DNA of 64,000 bases from Streptomyces sp. NBC_00353 (GTDB taxonomy: Bacteria; Actinomycetota; Actinomycetes; Streptomycetales; Streptomycetaceae): contig NZ_CP107985.1 of the NCBI RefSeq assembly GCF_036108815.1, positions 6,076,001 through 6,140,000 on the forward strand. Direction: 5' to 3'. The notes below the pieces were generated by a model. It saw only the letters and a program-made list of their open reading frames with translations. It was not told where the DNA came from and did no database searches. A program made the translations under genes and the position numbers. Of the stretch, positions 42,963 through 50,920 are shown piece after piece; position 1 is the stretch's first letter, and every line of letters begins with the position of its first letter.

Positions 42963-43724
42963 ATGTCGTACGAGACCCTCGCCGGCCGCACCGCTGTCGT
43001 CACCGGAGCCGCCAGCGGCATGGGCGCCTCCATCGCCCTCCTGCTCGCCGCCCGGGGAGCCAGGGTGGCGCTGCTGGCCCGGCGGGCGGACCGATTGGAA
43101 GAAGTGGCCGCCAAGGTCACCGCGGAGGGCGGCGAAGCCCTCGTCGTGGCGGCGGACGTCACCGACCAGACATCCGTCGACGCGGCTGCCGAGCGTGTCC
43201 ACAACGCCTACGGCGAGGTCGACCTGGTGGTCAACGCGGCCGGAGTGATGCTGCCGAACCCGGTGGACGAGGGCCGCACGGACGAGTGGAAGCGGATGCT
43301 CGACACCAATGTGGCGGGCGCGCTGCGGATCATCCGTGCCTTCACCCCCGACCTGGTGGCGGCCGCCTCCGAGGGCCGCACCGCCGACCTGGTGAACATC
43401 TCGTCGATCGGCGCGCACATCGCGTTCCCCAACTACGCCGTGTACGGGGCGACGAAGGCGGCACTCAGCTACCTGTCGGCGTCCCTGCGCACGGAGTTCG
43501 GCCCGCGCGACGTCCGTGTCACGAACATCGAGCCGGGCCTCACCGACACGGAGCTGGGGAGCCACATCGACAACGCGGAGCTGTCCGGCCAGCTGGACGG
43601 CATGTTCGACGCGCTGGGCTCCCTGTCCGGGGACGACATCGCCGACCTGGTCGCCTACACCACCAGTCGCCCGCGCCACGTCAACCTGCGCCAGCTGATC
43701 GTGCTCCCCACACGCCAGGCGTAA
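42963..43724 (+). CDS. Short-chain dehydrogenase/reductase
   Basis: A 253-residue SDR. The cofactor motif TGAASGMG (about 14-21) with ARRADR after the second strand suggests NADP(H). NAAG (about 90), the catalytic Ser in NISSIGAH, YAVYGATK with Tyr-x-x-x-Lys (about 157-161) and the EPGLTDTEL loop are present. The ATG at 42963 has AAGGAG 6 bp upstream. Divergent from and probably controlled by the adjacent MmyB-type regulator. The substrate is unknown. Confidence 0.9.
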   Translation: MSYETLAGRTAVVTGAASGMGASIALLLAARGARVALLARRADRLEEVAAKVTAEGGEALVVAADVTDQTSVDAAAERVHNAYGEVDLVVNAAGVMLPNPVDEGRTDEWKRMLDTNVAGALRIIRAFTPDLVAAASEGRTADLVNISSIGAHIAFPNYAVYGATKAALSYLSASLRTEFGPRDVRVTNIEPGLTDTELGSHIDNAELSGQLDGMFDALGSLSGDDIADLVAYTTSRPRHVNLRQLIVLPTRQA

Positions 43725-43735
43725 CAGGCGGCCGC

Positions 43736-44158
43736 TCAGTCCTCCCAGTCGGACTTCGCGCGTTCCTCCGAGCGCCGGAACAGCGGCCGACTGCGGACCA
43801 CCTGGGCGACATTCACCCCGACGATCCCGAGCCAGGCCACGACGAGCCCCTCGATACCGGCGTTCGCGACCCCGATCGCGGACAGCGGGATGGCCAGGAC
43901 CAGCGAGACGATCCCGAACCCGAACCGTTCACCGAAGTTCGCCAGCGGCTCCTGGGGCGCCCGGGCCCCTCGGGCGATCGTGATCTGCTGCTCGGCGAGA
44001 TGACGCCGGACGCGACGGTCGAGCGTCTCGTCGAGACGCCGGTCGACCTTCTCCAGGAACGAGTCGATGAGCGCTGACTCGTACTCGGGCCCCAGCTCGC
44101 TGCGGGCCTGCAGGGTGGCATTGAGCTCTTTCTCGAGCTCGGAGTCACGGGCTTCCAT
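43736..44158 (-). CDS. Small membrane protein with N-terminal coiled coil
   Basis: A 140-residue protein. A charged helical N-terminus (SELEKELNATLQARSEL...LIDSFLEKVDRRLDETLDRRVRRHL, 1-60) precedes two transmembrane helices (about 78-95 and 98-118: FGIVSLVLAIPLSAIGVA, GLVVAWLGIVGVNVAQVV). The sequence LDRRVRRHLAEQQ is common in Streptomyces integral membrane proteins of unknown role. It lies 194 bp downstream of the permease operon and converges with the SDR gene with an 11-bp gap. Confidence 0.75.
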   Translation of the reverse strand: MEARDSELEKELNATLQARSELGPEYESALIDSFLEKVDRRLDETLDRRVRRHLAEQQITIARGARAPQEPLANFGERFGFGIVSLVLAIPLSAIGVANAGIEGLVVAWLGIVGVNVAQVVRSRPLFRRSEERAKSDWED

Positions 44159-44352
44159 GGCCCAACGGTACGGAGCGAAGGAGTCCGGCGCAGTGGGGCT
44201 AGCCCCCCTGTCGGGGGTCGGGGGCGTACCGGGGACGGCCCTCGGTGGCGATGGTCCGCTCGCCGATGGTGACGTCCTCGCTCCTGACGCCGTGGGCGAC
44301 CGCGCCGGGGCCCACCGGGTCGTGGATGGCCGCGACCCGGTGGGGACCGGGT

Positions 44353-45759
44353 TCAGCCGGCCGGAACCCGGTCCGGCGAGGTGATCGTGGCCGTCGGGAT
44401 GTGTGCCGTGTCGCGGCGGGCGAGCAGCCAGTACAGCAGGGCCGGTACGAGCAGGCCGATCACCCAGGAGATGTCCGCGCCGCCCAGCGGCTCCACCAGC
44501 GGTCCGGTGTAGAAGGTCGTCGCCAGGAAGGGGAGCTGGGCGACGATGCCCACCGCGTACACCGACAGTGCGTCCCAGCGCCAGGCGCCGTAGCGGCCGT
44601 TGGGGTCGGACAGGGCCGGGATGTCGTACCGCTCGCGCGAAATCAGGTAGTAGTCGACGAGGTTGATCGCCGACCACGGGGTGAAGAAGGTCAGCAGGAA
44701 CAGCAGGAAGTCCTTGAACGAGGTGAGGAAGGTGTCCTTGCCGAGCAGGGCGACCGCCGTGCCCGCGATCATGATGACGGCGATGTACGCCGAGCGGCCG
44801 CGCTGCGAGAGCGCCCGCTGCCCGCGGAAGCCGCTGATGCCGGTCACCATCGACATGAACCCGCCGTAGGTGTTCAGCACGTTGATGGTCAGCTTGCCGA
44901 GCGCGATCACGAAGTAGAGCAGTGAGGCGATCAGGCCGGTGCCGCCCAGCGAGACCACGTAGCTGACCTGGTCGTCGAGGAACGCCTCGCCCGCGGATGC
45001 CGCGACCAGCACGCCGAAGGCCATGGACCACTGGGAGCCGAGCGTCGTGCCGGCCAGCGTCCACCAGAAGGTGGCGCGGGCGCTCGTGTGGCGCGGCAGG
45101 TAGCGCGAGTAGTCCGCGACGTAGGGCCCGAACGCCAGTTGCCAGGACGCCGCGATCGACACCGCGAGCAGGAACATCGGCAGGTCGAAGGCGCGGTCGG
45201 CAAGGGCGGCGCCGAGATCGATCCGGTCCAGCAGCCGGATACCGAGATAGACGAAGGCCAGTGCACAGACCACGCTGGCGACCCGGCCGAGGACGTGCAC
45301 GACCCGGTAGCCGATCGCCGCCATCAGCGCGGTGACCACGGCGAAGACGAGGATGCCGGGGGTCTGCCCGAGGTGGGTGAGCTCGCCGACCGCCTGGCCG
45401 GCCAGCACGCTGCCGCTGGCGAAGAAGCCGACGTACATCACGACGACGAGGAGCAGCGGCACGACCGCGCCCCGCACCCCGAACTGTGCCCGGCTGGAGA
45501 TCATCTGGGGCAGGCCCAGCCGGGGGCCTTGCGCCGAGTGCAGCGACATCACCGCTCCGCCGAGCACATTGCCCACCAGCAGGCCGATCAGGGACCAGAA
45601 GGCGCCGCCGCCGAAGATGACCGCGAGCGCGCCGCTGACCACTGCGGTGATCTGGAGGTTCGCACCGAGCCAGAGGGTGAACTGGGAGAACGCTTTGCCG
45701 TGCCGTTCGTCGTCCGGTACGACGTCGATCGAGCGGCGCTCCACGAGAGAGTCGGCCAT
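44353..45759 (-). CDS. NCS1-family permease (cytosine/hydantoin type)
   Basis: A 468-residue transporter with 12 predicted helices. The N-terminal FTLWLGANLQITAVVSGALAV, GLPQMISSRAQFGVRGAVVPLLLV (helix 3 motif of NCS1 carriers) and FFTPWSAINLVDYYLISRERYDIPAL mark the nucleobase-cation-symport-1 family, whose members carry cytosine, purines, allantoin or hydantoins. The gene starts 18 bp after the stop of the ABC substrate-binding gene, behind AAAAGGAG, so it is probably the last gene of that operon. The substrate is not fixed by sequence; the operon context suggests an imidazole or hydantoin compound. Confidence 0.88.
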   Translation of the reverse strand: MADSLVERRSIDVVPDDERHGKAFSQFTLWLGANLQITAVVSGALAVIFGGGAFWSLIGLLVGNVLGGAVMSLHSAQGPRLGLPQMISSRAQFGVRGAVVPLLLVVVMYVGFFASGSVLAGQAVGELTHLGQTPGILVFAVVTALMAAIGYRVVHVLGRVASVVCALAFVYLGIRLLDRIDLGAALADRAFDLPMFLLAVSIAASWQLAFGPYVADYSRYLPRHTSARATFWWTLAGTTLGSQWSMAFGVLVAASAGEAFLDDQVSYVVSLGGTGLIASLLYFVIALGKLTINVLNTYGGFMSMVTGISGFRGQRALSQRGRSAYIAVIMIAGTAVALLGKDTFLTSFKDFLLFLLTFFTPWSAINLVDYYLISRERYDIPALSDPNGRYGAWRWDALSVYAVGIVAQLPFLATTFYTGPLVEPLGGADISWVIGLLVPALLYWLLARRDTAHIPTATITSPDRVPAG

Positions 45760-45777
45760 GGGGGTGCTCCTTTTCGC

Positions 45778-46737
45778 TTACTTCTGTATCAGGCCGTGCG
45801 CCGCGGCCCAGTCGTGCGCCACGTCCTCCGGGTCCTTCTTGTCCTTGTCCACCAGGCGGTTCAGCTCCGTGAGGTCCTTCGTCGTGAGCGTCGCGCCCAA
45901 TCGGGCCAGTGCCTTGCGGACCGTGGAGTCCGCCGCGCGGTCCGCGATCAGGGGAACCACGTGCTGGCCGGGGATCAGGTTCTTGGGGTCGGTGAGGACC
46001 ACCCAGCCCTCGGCGGCGATGTCCGTGTCGGTGGTGAAGAGGTTGGCGACGTCGACGTCGCCCTTCTTCAGGGCCCCCTTGACCAGTGGTCCGGAGGAGT
46101 CGAGCGACTTGAACTCCTTGAACTCGACTCCGTACACGTCCTTCAGGCCGACCGCCCCGACCGTCCGCTTCTTCACCTCGGGGGCCGCGCCGATGACGAG
46201 CTTTCCGTTCTGCTTCGCCAGGTCGGCGAGGGAGGACAGGCCGTATTTCCTGGCGGTCCTCGGGGTGACCACGAAGGCGTCCGAGTCCTCGGCCATGCCG
46301 TACGGCAGGATCTGGAGGCCCTTGGGGAGGGCGATGGCCAGGGCGTTCTGCATCTCGCCCTCCTCGGTCGCCTTCGCCTTCGGGTCGAGGTAGTGCAGGA
46401 GGGCGCCCTGGTACTCGGGGAGGAGATCGATGTCCCCGCCCTCGAGGGCGGGGATGAGGATCTCGCGGGTACCCAGGTTGGCGCGGACCTTTGTCTTGAC
46501 TCCGGCGGCCTGCAGGGCTTCGGCGTACAGGTAGCCGAGCACCTGGTTCTCGGTGAAGTTGGCCGTGCCGATGGTGATGCCGCCGGCGCTGGAGCCGGCG
46601 CCGCTGCTGCTGCCTCCGCCCTGGCCGTCGAGCGAGGTGATGCCGCTGCTGCAGGCCGCGAGTGCGGGTACGGCGGCCGCGGCGAGGAGGCCGCCCAGCA
46701 GGGAGCGGCGGGTGGTGCTGTGGGGCTGGTGGGTCAT
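45778..46737 (-). CDS. OpuC/ProX-type substrate-binding lipoprotein
   Basis: A 319-residue lipoprotein. The signal peptide has twin Arg (TRRSLLGGLLAAAAVPALAAC) with the lipid-bearing Cys at about residue 28, then a Gly/Ser linker. The binding domain shows the OpuAC pattern: ITIGTANFTENQVLGYLYAEALQAAGV, LGTREILIPALEGGDIDLLPEYQGALLHYL and a C-terminal LARLGATLTTKDLTELNRLVDKDKKDPEDVAHDWAAAHGLI. This family binds quaternary ammonium compounds (glycine betaine, choline, carnitine) and, in EgtU-type members, ergothioneine. Fourth gene of the importer operon. Confidence 0.92.
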   Translation of the reverse strand: MTHQPHSTTRRSLLGGLLAAAAVPALAACSSGITSLDGQGGGSSSGAGSSAGGITIGTANFTENQVLGYLYAEALQAAGVKTKVRANLGTREILIPALEGGDIDLLPEYQGALLHYLDPKAKATEEGEMQNALAIALPKGLQILPYGMAEDSDAFVVTPRTARKYGLSSLADLAKQNGKLVIGAAPEVKKRTVGAVGLKDVYGVEFKEFKSLDSSGPLVKGALKKGDVDVANLFTTDTDIAAEGWVVLTDPKNLIPGQHVVPLIADRAADSTVRKALARLGATLTTKDLTELNRLVDKDKKDPEDVAHDWAAAHGLIQK

Positions 46738-46748
46738 GAGTGGTCTCC

Positions 46749-47411
46749 TCAGGCGGTGCGGTGGCGGAAGAGGATGCGCTGCAGTCCGGACAGGGCCAGG
46801 TCCAGGGCGACGGCCACGACCGCCACCAGGACCGCGCCGCCCAGTACCTGGACGAGGTCGCGCTGGGCCAGGCCGTCGAAGACGTACCGGCCGAGGCCGC
46901 CGAAGCTGACGTACGCGGCGACCGTGGCGGTGGCGACGACCTGGATCAGGGCGAGGCGCAGGCCGGTCATGATCAGGGGGAGGGCGAGGGGGAGTTCCAC
47001 CTGCCACAGGATCTGGTGGCCACGCATGCCCTGGCCGCGGGCGGCGTCCTTCACCTCCGGGTCGACGGCGGTCATCCCGGCGTAGGTGTTGGTGACGATC
47101 GACGGGACGGCGAGGGCGACCAGCGCCACGTACACCGGGGTCATCGACAGGCCGCTGGCCAGGAAGACCAGCACCACCAGGCCGACCGTGGGGAGCGCCC
47201 GGCCGAACGACGAGAGGTTGATGGCGAGGAACGCGCCGCGCCCCGTGTGGCCGATGAGCAGGCCGATCGGGAGCGCGATCACCGTCGCGATCAAGGTGGC
47301 GAGGAGCGAGTACTGGAGGTGCTCGGCAAGACGGTGCGCGATGCCGTCCGGGCCCTGCCACTGTTCGGCGTCGGTCAGCCAGGTGCCGAGGTTCGCGAAG
47401 AGTTCGTACAT
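46749..47411 (-). CDS. OpuC-type ABC permease (second)
   Basis: A 220-residue permease with five or six helices and the binding-protein-dependent motif DAARGQGMRGHQILWQVELPLALPLIMTGLRLALIQ (EAA loop, about 135-170). It is more hydrophobic and shorter than general permeases, typical of OpuCB/OpuCD pairs. It starts 3 bp after the stop of the first permease gene and ends 11 bp before the binding-protein gene, so translation is coupled along the operon. Confidence 0.92.
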   Translation of the reverse strand: MYELFANLGTWLTDAEQWQGPDGIAHRLAEHLQYSLLATLIATVIALPIGLLIGHTGRGAFLAINLSSFGRALPTVGLVVLVFLASGLSMTPVYVALVALAVPSIVTNTYAGMTAVDPEVKDAARGQGMRGHQILWQVELPLALPLIMTGLRLALIQVVATATVAAYVSFGGLGRYVFDGLAQRDLVQVLGGAVLVAVVAVALDLALSGLQRILFRHRTA

Positions 47412-47414
47412 CGG

Positions 47415-48059
47415 TCAGGCCCTCTGCTTCCGCTTCCAGGGGGTGAGCACGTATTGCACGGCCACCAGCGCCGCGTCCGCGACCAGCGCGAGCAGCAGGG
47501 TCAGGGCGATGCCGACGACCACCGGGGTCGGGAAGTTGCGCTGGAACCCGTCGGTGAAGAGCTGGCCGAGGCCGCCGTCGCCGATGTACGTGGCCACGCT
47601 GACCAGCGAGATCGACATGACCGTGGCGATCCGTACGCCCGCCATGATCACGGGGAGGGCGAGGGGGAGTTCGACGGTGAGCAGGATGCGCAACGGGCGG
47701 GTGCCCATCGCTTTGGCGGCCTCCCTGGTGCGCGCCGGGACCGAGTCCAGGCCCTCGACCGTGTTTCGGAGGAGCACGACCAGTGTGTAGACGGTCAGGC
47801 CGATCACCGTGGTGGTGCGGGTCAGGCCCGACACCGGCAGGAGAAGGACGAAGACCGCGATGGACGGGATCGTGAAGAGGATGTTCGACAGGCCCAGGAG
47901 GAAGCCGCGCAGGGGCCGTACCCGGTGGGCCAGGACGGCCAGCGGGAGCGAGATCAGCAGGCCGAGGAGCACGGCGGTCAGGGCGGCCTGGAGGTGGGAG
48001 ACGGTGAGGGTGACGAGGTCGCTCGCGTGGTCGGAGATCCACGACCAGTCGATGGTCAT
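47415..48059 (-). CDS. OpuC-type ABC permease (first)
   Basis: A 214-residue permease. N-terminal helices (LQAALTAVLLGLLISLPLAVLAHRV) are followed by NILFTIPSIAVFVLLLPVSGL and the EAA loop TREAAKAMGTRPLRILLTVELPLALPVIMAGVRIATV (about 115-150). It forms a heterodimer with the next gene's product. The ATG at 48059 overlaps the ATPase stop by four bases (ATGA). Confidence 0.92.
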   Translation of the reverse strand: MTIDWSWISDHASDLVTLTVSHLQAALTAVLLGLLISLPLAVLAHRVRPLRGFLLGLSNILFTIPSIAVFVLLLPVSGLTRTTTVIGLTVYTLVVLLRNTVEGLDSVPARTREAAKAMGTRPLRILLTVELPLALPVIMAGVRIATVMSISLVSVATYIGDGGLGQLFTDGFQRNFPTPVVVGIALTLLLALVADAALVAVQYVLTPWKRKQRA

Positions 48060-49186
48060 GCGCTGCCCTTTCCGGCCGGAGCCGTCATGGGCCGAGGGGC
48101 CGCGACCGCTGCGGTGTGGGCGTCCCCCGCCCGTGCGTGGACGGCCTCGCGCGCGGTGACCCCGGTCAGTACGCCCGTGTCGTCGACCCGGGCTATCAGG
48201 CCGGCCGGGGAGGCGACCGACTCGTTCAGCGCGGAGAGCAGCGAGTCGGTGTCGCGCAGCGGCCGTACGGGGAGGAGCGGGGCGTCGCCCGCCGGGCCCG
48301 ACGGAGCGGCTGCCGGGTCCAGCCAGCCGAGGGGTTCTCCCTTGGCGGAGACGACCAGCTGCCAGTCGGCACGCCCGGCGGGGGCGGGTTCGTCGGCCCG
48401 TACCGTCGTCGCCGGCTGTCGGGGGAGATCCGCGAGCGTGCTCAACGAGAGCAGCTTCAGGCCGCGTTCGGCGCCGAGGAAGTCGGCGACGAAGTCGTCT
48501 GCCGGGCGCGCGAGGAGTTCGGCGGGCGGTGCGCACTGCACGAGATGACCGCCGGTACGGAAGACGGCGATCCGGTCGCCGAGCCGCACCGCCTCGTCGA
48601 TGTCATGGGTGACGAAGACGATGGTCTTGTTCAGCTCCTGCTGGAGGCGGAGCAGCTCGTCCTGGAGCTGGGTCCGGACGACGGGGTCGACCGCGCCGAA
48701 CGGCTCGTCCATCAGCAGCACCGGCGGATCGGCGGCGAGCGCACGCGCGACACCGACGCGCTGCTGCTGGCCGCCGGAGAGCTGGTGCGGGTAGCGCTTG
48801 GCGGCGTCTGCCGGAAGTCCGACCGTCTCCAGCAGCTCGGCCGCGCGGGCCCGGGCGCGCTTGCGTCCGTGGCCCAGCAGCAGCGGGACCGTGGCGATGT
48901 TGTCGAGGATCGTGCGGTGCGGAAAGAGCCCGGCCTGCTGGATGACGTATCCGATGCCCCGGCGGAGCTCGGCGGCGTCCGCTTCGAGGATGTTCCGGCC
49001 GCCGAGCGTGATCGTGCCGGAGCTCGGATCGACCATACGGTTGATCATGCGGAGAGTGGTGGTCTTGCCGCAGCCGGACGAACCGACCAGGACGGTGATG
49101 CCGCCCTCCGGCATGGTGAGGCTGAGCTCATGAACTGCTGTCGTGCCGTTCGGGAAACGCTTGTTCACTGCGTCGAATTTGATCAT
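48056..49186 (-). CDS. OpuC/ProV-type ABC ATPase with C-terminal CBS-like half
   Basis: A 376-residue ATPase: Walker A GSSGCGKTT (about 36-44), Q-loop IQQAGLFPH, signature LSGGQQQRVGVARAL, Walker B VLLMDEPFGAVDP and switch THDIDEAVRLGD. The last 130 residues carry a CBS-domain-like segment (LRDTDSLLSALNESVASPAGLIARVDDTGVLTGVTAREAV), which in OpuA-type importers senses ionic strength or nucleotides. First gene of the operon. It is divergent from the ammonia-lyase homologue, with a 138-bp shared control region. Confidence 0.93.
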   Translation of the reverse strand: MIKFDAVNKRFPNGTTAVHELSLTMPEGGITVLVGSSGCGKTTTLRMINRMVDPSSGTITLGGRNILEADAAELRRGIGYVIQQAGLFPHRTILDNIATVPLLLGHGRKRARARAAELLETVGLPADAAKRYPHQLSGGQQQRVGVARALAADPPVLLMDEPFGAVDPVVRTQLQDELLRLQQELNKTIVFVTHDIDEAVRLGDRIAVFRTGGHLVQCAPPAELLARPADDFVADFLGAERGLKLLSLSTLADLPRQPATTVRADEPAPAGRADWQLVVSAKGEPLGWLDPAAAPSGPAGDAPLLPVRPLRDTDSLLSALNESVASPAGLIARVDDTGVLTGVTAREAVHARAGDAHTAAVAAPRPMTAPAGKGSA

Positions 49187-49206
49187 CGGTCGTCCCTTGC
49201 CCCGGC

Positions 49207-49251
49207 TGCATATAGTCATGCAGAGTTCTCGTTGACTGAATAGGTTGTCAA
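49207..49251. promoter_or_regulatory. Two inverted repeats in the divergent control region
   Basis: TGCATATAGTCATGCA (49207-49222) has 5-bp palindromic ends, and TTGACTGAATAGGTTGTCAA (49232-49251) has TTGAC/GTCAA arms around a 10-bp spacer. Both lie between the importer and the lyase genes. They are candidate operators for the RpiR regulator encoded after the lyase. The first also resembles TGCAT-type ARG boxes, so ArgR is an alternative. Confidence 0.4.
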
Positions 49252-49324
49252 TGCCTCGGGGTAAAACACTGGTTACAGAAGCCCGATCGGCGAGATGCAG
49301 TGTCTGAATGAGGAGGGTTCGCGC

Positions 49325-50920
49325 ATGATGTCGTCCCACATGATGGACTCCTCGCCCTTCGGCGGGTGGGCCGCGGACCAAGCCGTCTCCGTCGTCGAGC
49401 TCGACGGCCAGACCCTTCCCGTCGCCGACGTCGTCCGGATCGCCCGTGGTACCGCCCGGCCCGTGCCCGGCGTCGAGGCGATGAAGCGCGTCGACCGGTC
49501 CTGGTCCGCAGCCCGGGAGCTCGCCGCGACCGGGCGAGTTTACGGGCGCTCCACCGGGGTCGGCGCCAATCGCAACGAGGGTGTCCCCACCGAGGCCGCC
49601 GCCGATCACGGGCTGCGCCTGCTGCGCAGCCACGCCGGGGCCATCGGTGACCCGCTGCCCGCCCGCGAGGTCCGTGCCATGCTCGCCGTGCGCGCCAATC
49701 AGCTGCTTGCGGGCGGCGCCGGACTGCGGCCCGGCGTCGTCGTCGGTCTCTGTGAGGCGCTGGAGGCCGGCGCGCACCCGGTGGTCAACGAGTTCGGTTC
49801 GGTCGGTACCGGGGACATCGCCGCCCTCGCCCAGGTCGGCCTCGCGCTCGCCGGGGAGCACCCCTGGCAGGGGCCCGGCGCCGCGCCCGAGCCCCAGTCA
49901 CTCGACAACAACGACGCCCTTGCCCTGATCAGCAGCAATGCCCTCACCCTCGGCCAGGCCGCTCTCGGGCTCGACGAGCTGCGCCGGCTCGTCACCGCCA
50001 CCGAAGCGGTCGCCGCGCTCTCGCTGCTCGCGGTCGACGGTTCGTACGAGGCGTACGCCGAACCGGTCCACGCCGCCCGTCCGCACCCCGGCTCGTACCA
50101 GGTCGCGGCGCGGATGCGGCAGTTGCTCGGCGCCCCCGACCGTCCGGGGCCGCCGCTCGGCCGGATCCAGGACCCGTACGGCTTCCGCTGTCTGCCGCAG
50201 ATCCACGGCCCGGCGCAGGACGCCGCCGACGCACTCGAGCGTGTCCTCGCCGTCGAGATCAACGCCGCCGCCGAGAACCCGCTGATCTGCCCGGACGCCG
50301 GTCTCAACGACAGCCCCGCCGCCTACCACCACGGCGGCTTCTACATGGCCCAACTCGCCCTGGCTCTTGACCACTTCAGGCTTGCGGTCACCCAGGTCGC
50401 CCGGCTCTCCACCTCCCGGCTCTCGGCTCTCAACGAGCCGTCCTTCACCCGGCTGCGGCCGTTCCTCGCGGACGGCGAGCCCGCCGCCTCGGGCGTGATG
50501 ATCCTGGAGTACGCGGCCGGGGCCGCCCTCGGAGACCTGCGGGCGTTCTCCGCGCCCGCCTCGCTCGGGCATGCCGTGCTCTCCCGCGGCGTCGAGGAGC
50601 AGGCCAGCTTCGCCTCGCTGGCCGCCCGTCAGACACTGCGCGCCTGCAACGCCTACCGGCAGGTCGTCGCCTGCGAACTCGTTTCCGCCGTACGGGCGTT
50701 GCGCCTGCGTGACCTGCGGCCCGATCCTGATCTGCCGGTCGGGCGGGCGTTCGCGCTGGCCGATTCGTTGCTCGACGCCGAGCTCGCGGACCGGCCGCTC
50801 ACCGATGATGTGAAGGCGGCGGCAGGGGAACTGCTCGACCGCTGCACGGATCTGTGGAACACCGGACTCACCGGAACGAGCCGGGACACCGGACTCGCCA
50901 GTACAAGGGGGACAGCATGA
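49325..50920 (+). CDS. HAL/PAL-fold lyase lacking the MIO tripeptide
   Basis: A 531-residue protein with the histidine/aromatic ammonia-lyase fold. Conserved active-site features are present: Tyr73 in YGRSTGVGANRNEG, His103 (RSHAG), QDPYGFRC (282-289), NPLI (319-322) and GVEEQASF near residue 422. The cofactor site is not: where HAL has GSVGASGDLAPL, this protein reads GSVGTGDIAAL (158-168), so the Ala-Ser-Gly that cyclises to MIO is missing and the loop is one residue shorter. MIO-free members of this fold include ergothionase, which eliminates trimethylamine from ergothioneine. The ATG at 49325 has GAGGAGG upstream. Confidence 0.85.
   Translation: MMSSHMMDSSPFGGWAADQAVSVVELDGQTLPVADVVRIARGTARPVPGVEAMKRVDRSWSAARELAATGRVYGRSTGVGANRNEGVPTEAAADHGLRLLRSHAGAIGDPLPAREVRAMLAVRANQLLAGGAGLRPGVVVGLCEALEAGAHPVVNEFGSVGTGDIAALAQVGLALAGEHPWQGPGAAPEPQSLDNNDALALISSNALTLGQAALGLDELRRLVTATEAVAALSLLAVDGSYEAYAEPVHAARPHPGSYQVAARMRQLLGAPDRPGPPLGRIQDPYGFRCLPQIHGPAQDAADALERVLAVEINAAAENPLICPDAGLNDSPAAYHHGGFYMAQLALALDHFRLAVTQVARLSTSRLSALNEPSFTRLRPFLADGEPAASGVMILEYAAGAALGDLRAFSAPASLGHAVLSRGVEEQASFASLAARQTLRACNAYRQVVACELVSAVRALRLRDLRPDPDLPVGRAFALADSLLDAELADRPLTDDVKAAAGELLDRCTDLWNTGLTGTSRDTGLASTRGTA

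Noticed and set aside
44215..44330. Minus-strand short ORF (about 38 codons) after the NCS1 permease
   Set aside because: It has a coding-like composition but no ribosome-binding site or recognisable family; not reported as a gene.
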